DNA of 49,104 nucleotides from Allomuricauda sp. CP2A (GCF_001683915.1 NZ_LXTT01000071.1:1-49104), one strand, 5' to 3'. Positions 25,430 through 33,748 are shown, counted from the first letter of the stretch. Notes: generated by a model from the sequence alone, not told the origin. Numbers and translations: made by a program.

Positions 25430-27382
25430 ATGAAAATTTATAACCGATTAATAATGACCCTGGGAACAGCCTTATTGCTGGTCTCCTGTGGCCAACAAAA
25501 CAAAAGTTCGAACGGGGCACTCTCATCGAGTGCTGCCGAAAAAGTATACGTAGCTCCGGGTGAGCAAGATGAATTTTACGCCTTTATGTCGGGCGGTTAT
25601 AGCGGAAACCTTACCGTTTACGGGTTGCCCTCTGGAAGAATGTTCAAGGAAATTCCGGTATTCTCGCAATTCCCAACATCGGGTTATGGCTACTCCGAAG
25701 AGACCAAGCCCATGCTCAACACCTCCCACGGTTTTGTACCTTGGGATGATTCCCACCACCCGGACATTTCACAGACCAATGGTGAATTGGATGGGCGCTG
25801 GATTTTTATCAATGGGAACAATACGCCAAGGATTGCACGTATCAGTCTAAGCACTTTTGAGACCGAAGAAATCATAGAAGTGCCCAATAGTGCCGGTAAC
25901 CACAGTTCGTCCTTCATTACGGAGAACACGGAATATGTAGTGGCGGGTACCCGTTTCTCTGTTCCTATCCCACAAAGGGATATGCCCATCAATGAATACA
26001 AAAGCAATTTTAAAGGATCATTGTCCTTTATCAGTGTTGATCCAGAGCATGGCCACATGGATATAAAATTCCAATTGATGATGCCCGGTTTCAACTATGA
26101 CCTTTCCCATCCAGGAAGAGGAAAATCCCACGGTTGGTTCTTCTTTACCACCTATAACACAGAAGAAGCGCACACCTTGCAAGAGGTGAATGCTTCACAA
26201 AACGACAAGGACTTTATTGCAGCGGTCAACTGGAAGAAAATTGAGGAATATGTGAACAATGGTGGAGGCACCAAAATGCCTGCCAATTATGCCCATAATT
26301 TATATGATGAAAGCACTCATACAGCGACCACAACCATGAAAAAAGAGGTGTTGACGGTGGATCCCTTAAAAGTTCCCGGAGCTGTTTACTTTTTGCCCAC
26401 CCCAAAATCTCCCCACGGTTGCGATGTGGATCCCTCCGGACAGTACATTATTGGTAACGGTAAATTGTCAGCAGACTTGACCGTACACTCCTTTGATAAA
26501 ATGATTGCCGCCATTGAAGGCGAAAAATTTGATGGGGAAGCCTACGGTATTCCAATTCTCAAATTTGAAGATGTGTTGGCAGGTCAGGTAAAAAGTGGCG
26601 GATTGGGCCCACTCCATACCGAGTTTGATGGAGAAGGAAATGCCTACACCACTTTCTTTATCTCTTCCGAAGTGGTAAAATGGAAGTTGGGAACCTGGGA
26701 GGTCATTGACAGGAAACCGACCTACTATTCCGTAGGCCACTTGATGATTCCCGGAGGGAATTCCAGAAAACCTTTCGGCAAATATGTTGTGGCGCTAAAC
26801 AAGATTACCAAGGACAGGTACTTGCCCACAGGACCTGAAATGGAGCACTCTGCCCAGATTTACGACATCTCTGGTGAAAAAATGGAGTTGATCTATGACT
26901 TCCCTACGCATGGTGAACCACACTATGCCGCAGGAATCCCAGCTGAGATTTTGGCGCCAAAATCCAAGAAAATATATAGATTGGATGAGAACAAACACCC
27001 CTATGCCGTATTATCCCCCACCGAATCCAAAGTGGTACGGGAAGGAAATGAGGTACATGTATATATGTCCACCATTAGAAGTCACTTTACTCCTGATAAT
27101 ATAGAGGGAATCAAAGTTGGTGATAAGGTATATTTCCACATCACCAACCACGAACAGGATTTTGATGTACCGCACGGCTTTGCCATGATCGGACAGAACA
27201 CCTCGGAGCTTCTGGTTATGCCGGGACAGACCAAAACCTCGGTTTGGGAGCCCAAACAAGTTGGGGTATGGCCATTCTATTGTACGGATTTCTGTTCTGC
27301 ACTGCACCAAGAAATGCAAGGATATGTCAGGGTTTCCCCCGCTAACTCCAATGTGGAGCTTAATTGGTCACTTGGTGAATAA
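25430..27382 (+). CDS. nosZ: Nitrous-oxide reductase, clade II (Sec type)
   Basis: Periplasmic copper enzyme of 650 residues reducing N2O to N2. The leader is Sec/lipoprotein-like (TLGTALLLVSC) with no twin-arginine, which marks clade II. The N-terminal seven-bladed propeller carries His residues expected for CuZ (DDSHHPDISQ, GNHSSSF, GKSHGW, PKSPHGCDVD, GPLHTEFDG). The C-terminal cupredoxin has the CuA site: NHEQDFDVPHGF and, near 616-630, FYCTDFCSALHQEMQ (C-x3-C-x3-H-x2-M). All key residues appear intact, so it should be active. A strong hairpin follows the gene. Confidence 0.96.
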   Translation: MKIYNRLIMTLGTALLLVSCGQQNKSSNGALSSSAAEKVYVAPGEQDEFYAFMSGGYSGNLTVYGLPSGRMFKEIPVFSQFPTSGYGYSEETKPMLNTSHGFVPWDDSHHPDISQTNGELDGRWIFINGNNTPRIARISLSTFETEEIIEVPNSAGNHSSSFITENTEYVVAGTRFSVPIPQRDMPINEYKSNFKGSLSFISVDPEHGHMDIKFQLMMPGFNYDLSHPGRGKSHGWFFFTTYNTEEAHTLQEVNASQNDKDFIAAVNWKKIEEYVNNGGGTKMPANYAHNLYDESTHTATTTMKKEVLTVDPLKVPGAVYFLPTPKSPHGCDVDPSGQYIIGNGKLSADLTVHSFDKMIAAIEGEKFDGEAYGIPILKFEDVLAGQVKSGGLGPLHTEFDGEGNAYTTFFISSEVVKWKLGTWEVIDRKPTYYSVGHLMIPGGNSRKPFGKYVVALNKITKDRYLPTGPEMEHSAQIYDISGEKMELIYDFPTHGEPHYAAGIPAEILAPKSKKIYRLDENKHPYAVLSPTESKVVREGNEVHVYMSTIRSHFTPDNIEGIKVGDKVYFHITNHEQDFDVPHGFAMIGQNTSELLVMPGQTKTSVWEPKQVGVWPFYCTDFCSALHQEMQGYVRVSPANSNVELNWSLGE

Positions 27383-27405
27383 TTAAGATTGAGTCACCAT
27401 TACAT

Positions 27406-27441
27406 AAAGCGGGCTGTGTCCATGACCTGCCCGCTTTTCTT
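27406..27441 (+). terminator. Hairpin terminator between nosZ and the NosB-like gene
   Basis: AAAGCGGGC (27406-27414) and GCCCGCTTT (27429-27437) form a perfect 9-bp GC-rich stem, continuing TTCTT. It begins 24 bp after the nosZ stop, inside a cluster of same-strand genes. It should act as a full or partial terminator, setting higher nosZ than downstream accessory transcript, or as 3'-end protection. Confidence 0.7.
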
Positions 27442-27506
27442 ACAAATTGGAATACCATCAACCCTCCAAAAGCCACGCTCAATTTGTAACTTATAAATCA
27501 TAAAAA

Positions 27507-28130
27507 ATGAAAAAGGCTAGTATTTTAATGATTGTTGGCCCTCTCTTCTTATTGGGATTGTACATCTTTCCGCTTTGGAGCATTATGTTGGGTGCCCCGC
27601 AGTACCCGGACCCACTGGGATTGAACATCCACATAAGTGGTCTTAAGGGGGTAAGCGAGTTCGATATTCAGAACATTGATGGCCTTAACCACTATATTGG
27701 CATGCAGACACTGCCCAAGGCAAACGAAATGTGGGAATTTGGTGCTTTTCCAATTGTTATTGGGGTCATGGTGGCACTTGGGTCATTGATCGGTATTTTG
27801 GGCTATTTGAACAAACTAAGCTACAAATGGTTCTTGGGATGGTTCTTGATCATGTCCGTTCTCGGTGTATTGGGCATGTACGATTTCAATGAATGGCTGA
27901 TCGACTATGGTACCAATTTGGATCCCAATGCCATTATGAAACTGACCAACACCGACGGAAGCCCAATGACCTACAAACCTCCATTGTTGGGACATGTAAA
28001 AATGCTCAATTTTGATGTAACCTCTTTACCGGCTTCGGGAGCTTGGTTAATGTTCGCTGGAATGATGCTTACGCTTCTTGCCGCATTCCTTGGGTGGAAA
28101 AACCAAAAAACAGTAAAAAGTAGATCATGA
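27507..28130 (+). CDS. Nos-cluster integral membrane protein (NosB-like)
   Basis: Membrane protein of 207 residues with about four helices: ILMIVGPLFLLGLYIFPLW, FPIVIGVMVALGSLIGILGY, WFLGWFLIMSVLGVLGMY and AWLMFAGMMLTLLAAFLGW. A long periplasmic loop lies between helices 1 and 2. A membrane protein directly after nosZ is typical of clade II clusters, where it is often called NosB; I assign this by position and topology only. It overlaps nosL by four bases. The role is probably NosZ maturation or electron supply. Confidence 0.7.
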   Translation: MKKASILMIVGPLFLLGLYIFPLWSIMLGAPQYPDPLGLNIHISGLKGVSEFDIQNIDGLNHYIGMQTLPKANEMWEFGAFPIVIGVMVALGSLIGILGYLNKLSYKWFLGWFLIMSVLGVLGMYDFNEWLIDYGTNLDPNAIMKLTNTDGSPMTYKPPLLGHVKMLNFDVTSLPASGAWLMFAGMMLTLLAAFLGWKNQKTVKSRS

Positions 28131-28561
28131 AAAAACACATAACATTGCTCTTTGTCGTGCTTATCGGGGGTATAGGATGCTCCGTGGCCCCAAAACCCAT
28201 TGATTATGGCCATGTGGGCTGTCATTATTGCAGCATGACCATTGTGGACAAACAACATGCCGCACAATTGGTGACCAAAAAAGGCAAGGTCTTTAATTTT
28301 GATGCCATTGAATGTATGATGAACCAATTAAAGGATGAAGATGAATCAACCATGGCCCTTTTCTTAGTCAATGATTTTGACCAACCCGGTGAACTGGTGG
28401 ATGCCAAAGAGGCTACCTATCTGATCAGTGAGAACATTCCCAGTCCCATGGGTGAATACCTAAGTGCCTTTACCAATGAAGAAGCTGCGAAGGAAACTAT
28501 GACCAAGCAGGGTGGCGAACTTTATACATGGGCTGAAATTAATAAACGATTTAAACTTTGA
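28127..28561 (+). CDS. nosL: NosL copper chaperone lipoprotein
   Basis: Lipoprotein of 144 residues (VVLIGGIGC lipobox). The NosL core is clear: GHVGCHYCSMTIVDKQHAAQ, with a Cys-x2-Cys-x-Met Cu(I)-type site, FNFDAIECMM and the C-terminal GGELYTWAEINK. NosL delivers copper to the CuZ site of NosZ. Its start overlaps the end of the NosB-like gene (ATGA). The next gene starts 3 bp after its stop. Confidence 0.9.
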   Translation: MKKHITLLFVVLIGGIGCSVAPKPIDYGHVGCHYCSMTIVDKQHAAQLVTKKGKVFNFDAIECMMNQLKDEDESTMALFLVNDFDQPGELVDAKEATYLISENIPSPMGEYLSAFTNEEAAKETMTKQGGELYTWAEINKRFKL

Positions 28562-28563
28562 AT

Positions 28564-29031
28564 ATGAGCACAATCGCAGATTTGGAACTGGTAAAATGCA
28601 CCGGACTTTTGGCAGACAATTATGTGGGACATCTGGCCTACATTGCCAATAATGAACCCCATGTGGTACCGTCGACCTATTTTTTTGATGAGGACCAAAA
28701 ATGTATTTTGTGTTTTGCATCCAACGGGCATCGAATAAACGCACTCAGAAAATGCAATAAAGTTTCTTTTCAAGTGGATAGTATCGAGTCGTTTCGTCAT
28801 TGGCAATCGGTACAAGTACATGGTGTTTTTCAAGAGCTTACAGGAGATTGCGCCAAGTTATGTTTAAAGCGTTTTGCAGACGGCGTACAGCGAACCATAG
28901 ATCATAAAAATGCTGAACGCCCCCATTTTTTAAGTCACTTTTCCGGAAAATTGCAAGAATCGGAAATGCCCGTGGTATATCGTATTGCAGTAACCAAAAT
29001 AACAGGAAAGTCAGTAGAGAATTTTAGATAA
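28564..29031 (+). CDS. Pyridoxamine 5'-phosphate oxidase-like flavin-binding protein
   Basis: Cytoplasmic split-barrel protein of 155 residues of the PNPOx/Nim-like flavin-nucleotide-binding type: GLLADNYVGHLAYIANNEPHVVPSTYFFDEDQ split over the first strands, then GHRINALRKCNKVSFQVD and WQSVQVHGVFQEL. ATG 28564 is chosen; an in-frame TTG lies at 28558. It is embedded in the nos operon 3 bp after nosL. Such proteins bind FMN or F420 or haem-like ligands; a role in reductive detoxification of nitrogen oxides is possible but inferred. Confidence 0.8.
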   Translation: MSTIADLELVKCTGLLADNYVGHLAYIANNEPHVVPSTYFFDEDQKCILCFASNGHRINALRKCNKVSFQVDSIESFRHWQSVQVHGVFQELTGDCAKLCLKRFADGVQRTIDHKNAERPHFLSHFSGKLQESEMPVVYRIAVTKITGKSVENFR

Positions 29032-29041
29032 ATCAGATATA

Positions 29042-29144
29042 ATGGAAACTGTACCTATCGGCAAAGCATATCATCGGGGTCGCCACTGTTTCGGTCTTGT
29101 TTATATTGGTAGAGTTTAGTGCACGAAGCAGAGTTATAGTATGA
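29042..29144 (+). pseudogene. Frameshifted small membrane peptide coupled to nosD
   Basis: The frame from 29046 encodes KLYLSAKHIIGVATVSVLFI followed by LVEFSARSRVIV, a plausible single membrane helix, and ends at a TGA that overlaps the nosD ATG (ATGA). The only ATG near its beginning (29042) is one base out of register: removing one G from ATGGAAACTG gives ATG-AAA-CTG and a 33-residue peptide. It is either a real small gene broken by a one-base insertion (or base-call error), a gene using a non-ATG start such as CTG 29049, or chance. The coupling to nosD argues against chance. Confidence 0.4.
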
Positions 29145-30391
29145 AATTAGATGTACAACATATAAAACGTATTCTAGGGTTTGTTTTTTTGATAGGCTTT
29201 CAAATAGGCTTGGCAAACACCTGGACCGTCTGTAGCAACTGCGAGAACAGTTCCATCAAGGAAACAATTTTACGTGCTGCTCCCCACGATACCCTATTGA
29301 TTGAAAAAGGTACGTACAAAGAATTTGAGATTTTGGTGGACAAGCCCTTGGTCATCAAAGGGATTGGTTACCCCATTGTTGATGGCGAAAAAAAGGGGGA
29401 AATCTTTAGGATCACATCGGATGATGTTACGTTGGATGGACTTTTCGTCATCAATGTAGGGGTGAGCTACACCAAGGACAACGCGGCCATACGGGTGGTG
29501 CAAAGCAAAAATTTCCTCATTCAGAATATGGTATTGGAGCAATTGTTCTTTGGTATCTATTTGGAAAAATCATCACACGGCAAGGTCTACCACAATAGGA
29601 TTATTGGCGAAGCTGTGGACGAATATAACTCGGGCAATGGCATTCAACTTTGGTATTCCTCGGATATAGAAGTGGCCAAAAACCATGTCCAGGGCACTCG
29701 GGATGGTATCTATCTGGAGTTTTCCGACCGAATCACCATCTCCGATAATGTGAGCATGGACAATCTCCGCTACGGACTCCATTTTATGTTTTCCAACCAT
29801 GATGTGTATACCCGCAACACCTTCGAAAACAACGGTGCCGGGGTTGCCGTGATGTTCTCCAAGTTCATCACCATGAAAAACAACACTTTTCGCAAGAATT
29901 GGGGCACAGCGGCCTACGGCATGCTTTTGAAAGAAATCACTGATGCAGAAATTGTTGGGAATATTTTTGAGGAAAACACCATCGGTATTAATATTGAGGG
30001 ATCTAACCGAATCAAGTATCTCAATAACGATTTTATAGGCAATGGTTGGGCCATACGAGTGGTTGGAGCCTGCTATACCAATAGTTTTAAGGGCAACAAT
30101 TTTTTGTACAACTCTTTTGATATCTCCTACAACAGCAAACTGAACGATAATGTGTTCGAGGGTAACTTTTGGAGCAGCTACACGGGCTATGACCTGGACA
30201 AAGACGGTGTTGGGGATGTACCCTATCGGCCTGTCAAGTTATTTTCCTATGTGGTGAACCGCACCCCCGAGACCATTGTACTTTTACGGAGCCTGTTCAT
30301 GGATATTATTGATTTTTCCGAACGGGTATCTCCCGTTTTTACGCCCGATAATTTAAAAGATGCCCAGCCCTTAATGAAAATACGACCATGA
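29141..30391 (+). CDS. nosD: NosD periplasmic copper-maturation protein
   Basis: Periplasmic right-handed beta-helix protein of 416 residues with a signal peptide (ILGFVFLIGFQIGLA). Carbohydrate-binding/CASH-type repeats run through the middle (LVIKGIGYPIVDG, GIYLEKSSHGKVYHNRIIG, GLHFMFSNHDVYTRNTFENN, NTIGINIEGSNRIKYLNNDF). The C-terminal NosD signature VFEGNFWSSYTGYDLDKDGV is present. NosD works with NosF and NosY in assembling the CuZ centre. It overlaps nosF by four bases. Confidence 0.92.
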   Translation: MKLDVQHIKRILGFVFLIGFQIGLANTWTVCSNCENSSIKETILRAAPHDTLLIEKGTYKEFEILVDKPLVIKGIGYPIVDGEKKGEIFRITSDDVTLDGLFVINVGVSYTKDNAAIRVVQSKNFLIQNMVLEQLFFGIYLEKSSHGKVYHNRIIGEAVDEYNSGNGIQLWYSSDIEVAKNHVQGTRDGIYLEFSDRITISDNVSMDNLRYGLHFMFSNHDVYTRNTFENNGAGVAVMFSKFITMKNNTFRKNWGTAAYGMLLKEITDAEIVGNIFEENTIGINIEGSNRIKYLNNDFIGNGWAIRVVGACYTNSFKGNNFLYNSFDISYNSKLNDNVFEGNFWSSYTGYDLDKDGVGDVPYRPVKLFSYVVNRTPETIVLLRSLFMDIIDFSERVSPVFTPDNLKDAQPLMKIRP

Positions 30392-31098
30392 CCATAGCAA
30401 TAAACAACCTTCATAAACGATTTGGCAAAAACCAAGTATTGAAAGGAATAGACCTGTCCATTGACGAGGGCCGCATTTATGCCATCCTTGGACCGAACGG
30501 TTCGGGAAAAACCACTTTGATCAAGAGTATTCTGGGTATGGTAATTCCCGATAAAGGAGAAATATCCGTGTTGGAACAATCCATTAAAAAAGGGTGGAAG
30601 TACCGCAAAAAAATCGACTACCTGCCCCAGATTGCCAATTTCCCCCCAAATATCAAGGTCAAGGAATTGATCAACATGATCAAGGATCTGAGAAACGCCC
30701 CAAGTACCGAAGCAGAACTTATCCAGCTTTTTGGATTGGAACCTTTTTTGAACAAAAAACTATCCACCCTTTCCGGGGGTACCAAGCAAAAAGTGAACAT
30801 TATATTAACCTTTATGTTCGATAGTCCATTGATTATTTTGGATGAGCCTACAACTGGTCTGGATCCCAGAGCATTGATTCGCTTAAAAGAATTGATTCAA
30901 AAAGAAAAAACCAATGGCAAGACCATTTTGATCACTTCGCACATCATGCAATTTGTGGAAGAAACAGCCGATGAAATCCTATACCTATTGGAAGGCGAGA
31001 TTTATTTTAAGGGAAGTATCCAAAAACTTTTGGAACAGACCAAACAAACCAATTTTGAACACGCCATTGCGGCCATAACAACGGGTAGCCATGCTTAA
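30388..31098 (+). CDS. nosF: NosF ABC transporter ATPase
   Basis: ABC ATPase of 236 residues: Walker A GPNGSGKTT near 33, signature LSGGTKQKVNIIL near 130, Walker B SPLIILDEPTTGLDP, and switch His in ILITSHIMQFVEE. It forms the NosDFY complex that drives copper-site maturation of NosZ. Overlaps at both ends (four bases with nosD, eight with nosY) show a tightly coupled operon. Confidence 0.93.
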   Translation: MTIAINNLHKRFGKNQVLKGIDLSIDEGRIYAILGPNGSGKTTLIKSILGMVIPDKGEISVLEQSIKKGWKYRKKIDYLPQIANFPPNIKVKELINMIKDLRNAPSTEAELIQLFGLEPFLNKKLSTLSGGTKQKVNIILTFMFDSPLIILDEPTTGLDPRALIRLKELIQKEKTNGKTILITSHIMQFVEETADEILYLLEGEIYFKGSIQKLLEQTKQTNFEHAIAAITTGSHA

Positions 31099-31873
31099 AA
31101 TATTAAAATACAGTTTTTACGATTTGATACGAAGCCGATGGAGCTACGTGTATTTTCTATTTTACCTTGCCCTTGGATTTGTGCTGTTGTTCTTGAACAA
31201 CGATGTTTCCAAGGCCGTGATTACACTAATGAACGTGATCATTGTCCTGATTCCTTTGATAGGTACCATTTTCGGGGTGATGTACTACTACAATTCCCGG
31301 GAATTTACCGAGCTCCTATTGGCGCAGCCCATAAAACGTAGTTCCATTTTTATGGGACAATATTTTGGTGTGGCAGGTTCGTTGACGCTGAGTCTGGTGT
31401 TGGGCCTGGGGATTCCATTTGTGCTATATGGACTTTTGCGAAGCAATGCTATTTTTGATTTTTCCCTTTTACTGATCACCGGTGCATTTCTCACCTTTAT
31501 TTTTGTGGGACTTTCTTTTGTGATTGCCATTTCCAACGAAAACAAGATAAAAGGATTTGGCTACGCAGTACTACTTTGGCTGTTCTTGGCTGTGGTTTAT
31601 GATGGATTGTTTCTGATGTCGCTGATTGTTTTTGAGGAATATCCGCTGGATACCTTTTCCTTGGTGGCCACTGCGCTAAATCCAATAGATCTTTCCAGAA
31701 TTTTGATACTGCTCAAGTTGGATATTTCGGCACTATTGGGGTATACCGGTGCCATTTTTAAAAAGTTTTTTGGAACCGACCTAGGTTTTCTGATTTCCAT
31801 AGCAATTCTTTTATTATGGACCATTCTGCCTATCTTGGGGTTACGCTATAAAGCTGGAAAAAAGGATTTTTAA
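31091..31873 (+). CDS. nosY: NosY ABC transporter permease
   Basis: Inner-membrane permease of 260 residues with about six helices (VYFLFYLALGFVLLFL, VITLMNVIIVLIPLIGTIFG, the Gly-rich SLTLSLVLGLGIPFVLYGLL, LLLITGAFLTFIFVGLSFVI, and the C-terminal SIAILLLWTILPILGL). The ABC-2-type motif YYYNSREFTELLLAQPIKRS is characteristic of NosY. It is the membrane half of NosDFY. Confidence 0.92.
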   Translation: MLKILKYSFYDLIRSRWSYVYFLFYLALGFVLLFLNNDVSKAVITLMNVIIVLIPLIGTIFGVMYYYNSREFTELLLAQPIKRSSIFMGQYFGVAGSLTLSLVLGLGIPFVLYGLLRSNAIFDFSLLLITGAFLTFIFVGLSFVIAISNENKIKGFGYAVLLWLFLAVVYDGLFLMSLIVFEEYPLDTFSLVATALNPIDLSRILILLKLDISALLGYTGAIFKKFFGTDLGFLISIAILLLWTILPILGLRYKAGKKDF

Positions 31874-31875
31874 GG

Positions 31876-33105
31876 TTGATTGGAAACAATAAACAACTCA
31901 CGGTGAAGCATCAGTCGTATCAATTGCATATCCTAATTGCCGTGATTTACTTTCTTGTGGCGGCCCTATTGGGGTTGCTGTTGCGCTCCTACCCTATTTT
32001 TGCTTTTGATTTCAACTACAGGTTTGTTGTCCATGCCCATTCTCACATAGCCCTCTTGGGTTGGGTATATGTGGCCCTAACTACGTTGTTGCATTATTGT
32101 TTTGTTGATAAGGATGCGTCCAGCAGAAGGTACAAACGTATATTTTGGTGTACGCAAGCCACCCTGGTGGGTATGTTGGTGACCTTTCCTTTTCAAGGAT
32201 ATGCGCTGTTTTCCATTATTTTTTCTACGCTGTTCCTAATCGTGTCGTATGTCTACTTTTACCATTTCTGGAAAAACATCAATCCAAAATACAGGCACAG
32301 CAAAGGATTGCAATGTGCAAAAGCGGCCCTGATCTATATGGTAATCTCCAGTTTGGGACCGTGGGCCTTGGGAGCGATCATGAACAGTTTAGGGGCTGAA
32401 TCCATTTGGTACCGGTTGGCGATATATTTTTATCTCCATTTTCAATACAATGGCTGGATGATATTGGCCTTGGTAGGGCTTTTCATTTATGTTTGGGAAC
32501 AGCGCGGTCTTGAAATTTCTTCAAAAACCTTCGCTCGCTTTTTTATAAGCCTAAATCTGGGGGTTGTGCTCACCTTTTTCCTCTCCACGCTTTGGACAAA
32601 ACCTTCGTTCTGGTTCTATCTGTTGGCAGGTCTGGGAGCTTTGGCACAGCTTTATGCCTTTGCAGTATTATGGGGCATGTTAAAGCGTAACATCGATAAA
32701 TTATCTTTGTCAAAAGTGCAGTTTTTACTGTTCAGAACAGTACTGGTTTTGATATGGATCAAAATAGTATTGCAACTTTTGACCGCTCTCCCCTATTTTG
32801 CCAACATGGCGGCCAACTATCTTGATCTGACCATTGGTTATCTGCATTTGACCTTTCTGGGCATCATCAGTATTGGCCTGTTCCTATTCATGGATTATTT
32901 TAGCTTGTTTCGAATATCGAAGAAATCTTACTTATGGTATTTTTTGGGGTTCCTTCTCACCGAAACTCTCATTTTTTATAGGGGTATGGCTGCGTGGCTG
33001 CAGTGGAACATCTTCAATGGGCATTTAGAAATCTTGGTGCTGCTCACTCTTTTAATTCCTTTGGGGATTGCAATGATGCTCATAGAAAACCGAGCCCCCA
33101 ATTAA
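31876..33105 (+). CDS. Large polytopic membrane protein with HAHSH motif, unknown function
   Basis: Membrane protein of about 400 residues with roughly 11-12 helices, 2 bp after nosY. Helix 2 begins VVHAHSHIALLGWVYVALTT, and a later helix has YFYLHFQYNGWMILALVGLF. Intramembrane His residues and a weak likeness to NnrS (WHAHE motif) or haem-copper oxidase subunit I suggest a haem or copper protein, but I cannot assign a family. Start is uncertain: TTG 31876 with AAGG directly before it, or GTG 31903 with A-rich upstream sequence. Its place at the end of the nos operon, ahead of the NO-stress genes, suggests a role in nitrogen-oxide respiration or NO tolerance. Confidence 0.7.
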   Translation: MIGNNKQLTVKHQSYQLHILIAVIYFLVAALLGLLLRSYPIFAFDFNYRFVVHAHSHIALLGWVYVALTTLLHYCFVDKDASSRRYKRIFWCTQATLVGMLVTFPFQGYALFSIIFSTLFLIVSYVYFYHFWKNINPKYRHSKGLQCAKAALIYMVISSLGPWALGAIMNSLGAESIWYRLAIYFYLHFQYNGWMILALVGLFIYVWEQRGLEISSKTFARFFISLNLGVVLTFFLSTLWTKPSFWFYLLAGLGALAQLYAFAVLWGMLKRNIDKLSLSKVQFLLFRTVLVLIWIKIVLQLLTALPYFANMAANYLDLTIGYLHLTFLGIISIGLFLFMDYFSLFRISKKSYLWYFLGFLLTETLIFYRGMAAWLQWNIFNGHLEILVLLTLLIPLGIAMMLIENRAPN

Positions 33106-33152
33106 GTTTTTTGTATGAACCTATATGACCTCCCCTACAATGGCGTATATTT

Positions 33153-33176
33153 GATTTCTTTCAGAGAAATCTTTTC
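33153..33176 (+). terminator. Terminator of the nos operon
   Basis: GATTTCT-ttcag-AGAAATC forms a perfect 7-bp stem followed by TTTTC. It starts 47 bp after the stop of the polytopic membrane protein and ends before the Rrf2 operator at 33189. Confidence 0.6.
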
Positions 33177-33188
33177 AAAAATAATAAA

Positions 33189-33226
33189 GGACAATTTTGT
33201 CCGAATTAAATTTAATGGTATCTTTG
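33189..33226 (+). promoter_or_regulatory. Promoter and operator of rrf2(2)
   Basis: GGACAATTTTGTCC (33189-33202) has perfect 6-bp arms around a TT spacer. A perfect -7 box TATCTTTG lies at 33219-33226, and a -33-type TTTG (33196-33199) is inside the dyad with a 19-bp gap to the box. Binding here would block the -33 element, so repression and autoregulation are inferred. The same dyad recurs ahead of ric. Confidence 0.65.
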
Positions 33227-33244
33227 TACCTGTAAAAGTTCCCT

Positions 33245-33682
33245 ATGATGTTTTCAAAAGCCTGTGAATATGGCATTCGGGCAGCGGTTTATATTGCGCT
33301 GCAATCCTTGGATGGAAGACGTGTCAGTGTCAATGAAATTGCCGAGGAAATAGATTCACCCATAGCTTTCACAGCCAAGATTTTGCAACAACTCTCAAGG
33401 AACAACATCATCCACTCCGTTAAAGGGCCCACTGGTGGGTTTGAAATTGCTCGGGAAGATATGGATGCGGTAAAATTGAACATGATAGTCAAAGCCATTG
33501 ATGGTGACAAGATTTATGTGGGCTGTGGTCTGGGACTCAAAGAATGTAATGCCCAAAAACCCTGCCCCCTGCACGACAAATTCGTTGATATCCGTACCGA
33601 TTTGAGCAAAATGCTAAAAAGTACCAGTTTATTTGAACTGGCCACGGGATTGGAGGTTGGGTTGACCTATTTGAAACGATAA
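33245..33682 (+). CDS. Rrf2-family transcriptional regulator (2)
   Basis: Rrf2 regulator of 145 residues with the usual winged helix (ACEYGIRAAVYIALQS, FTAKILQQLSRNNIIHSVKG, TGGFEIAREDM) and a C-x6-C-x5-C cluster motif in GCGLGLKECNAQKPCPLH, as in Fe-S Rrf2 sensors such as NsrR and IscR. It is followed by the Fe-S/NO repair gene ric, and both genes carry the same GGACA-N4-TGTCC operator. I infer an NsrR-like NO or Fe-S stress repressor that controls itself and ric. ATG 33245 and 33248 are both possible starts. Confidence 0.88.
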   Translation: MMFSKACEYGIRAAVYIALQSLDGRRVSVNEIAEEIDSPIAFTAKILQQLSRNNIIHSVKGPTGGFEIAREDMDAVKLNMIVKAIDGDKIYVGCGLGLKECNAQKPCPLHDKFVDIRTDLSKMLKSTSLFELATGLEVGLTYLKR

Positions 33683-33702
33683 AAAAAATTTGAATAAATA
33701 AA

Positions 33703-33736
33703 GGACATTTTTGTCCGATTAATGAAAATATATTTA
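33703..33736 (+). promoter_or_regulatory. Promoter and operator of ric
   Basis: GGACATTTTTGTCC (33703-33716) repeats the rrf2(2) operator with one base changed in the left arm; flanks are also alike (TAAAGGACA...TGTCCGA). A near -7 box TATATTTA lies at 33729-33736. This places the start site close to 33742 and therefore favours the ATG at 33749 over the ATG at 33722 as the ric start. Confidence 0.6.
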
Positions 33737-33748
33737 AAATCATTTATT

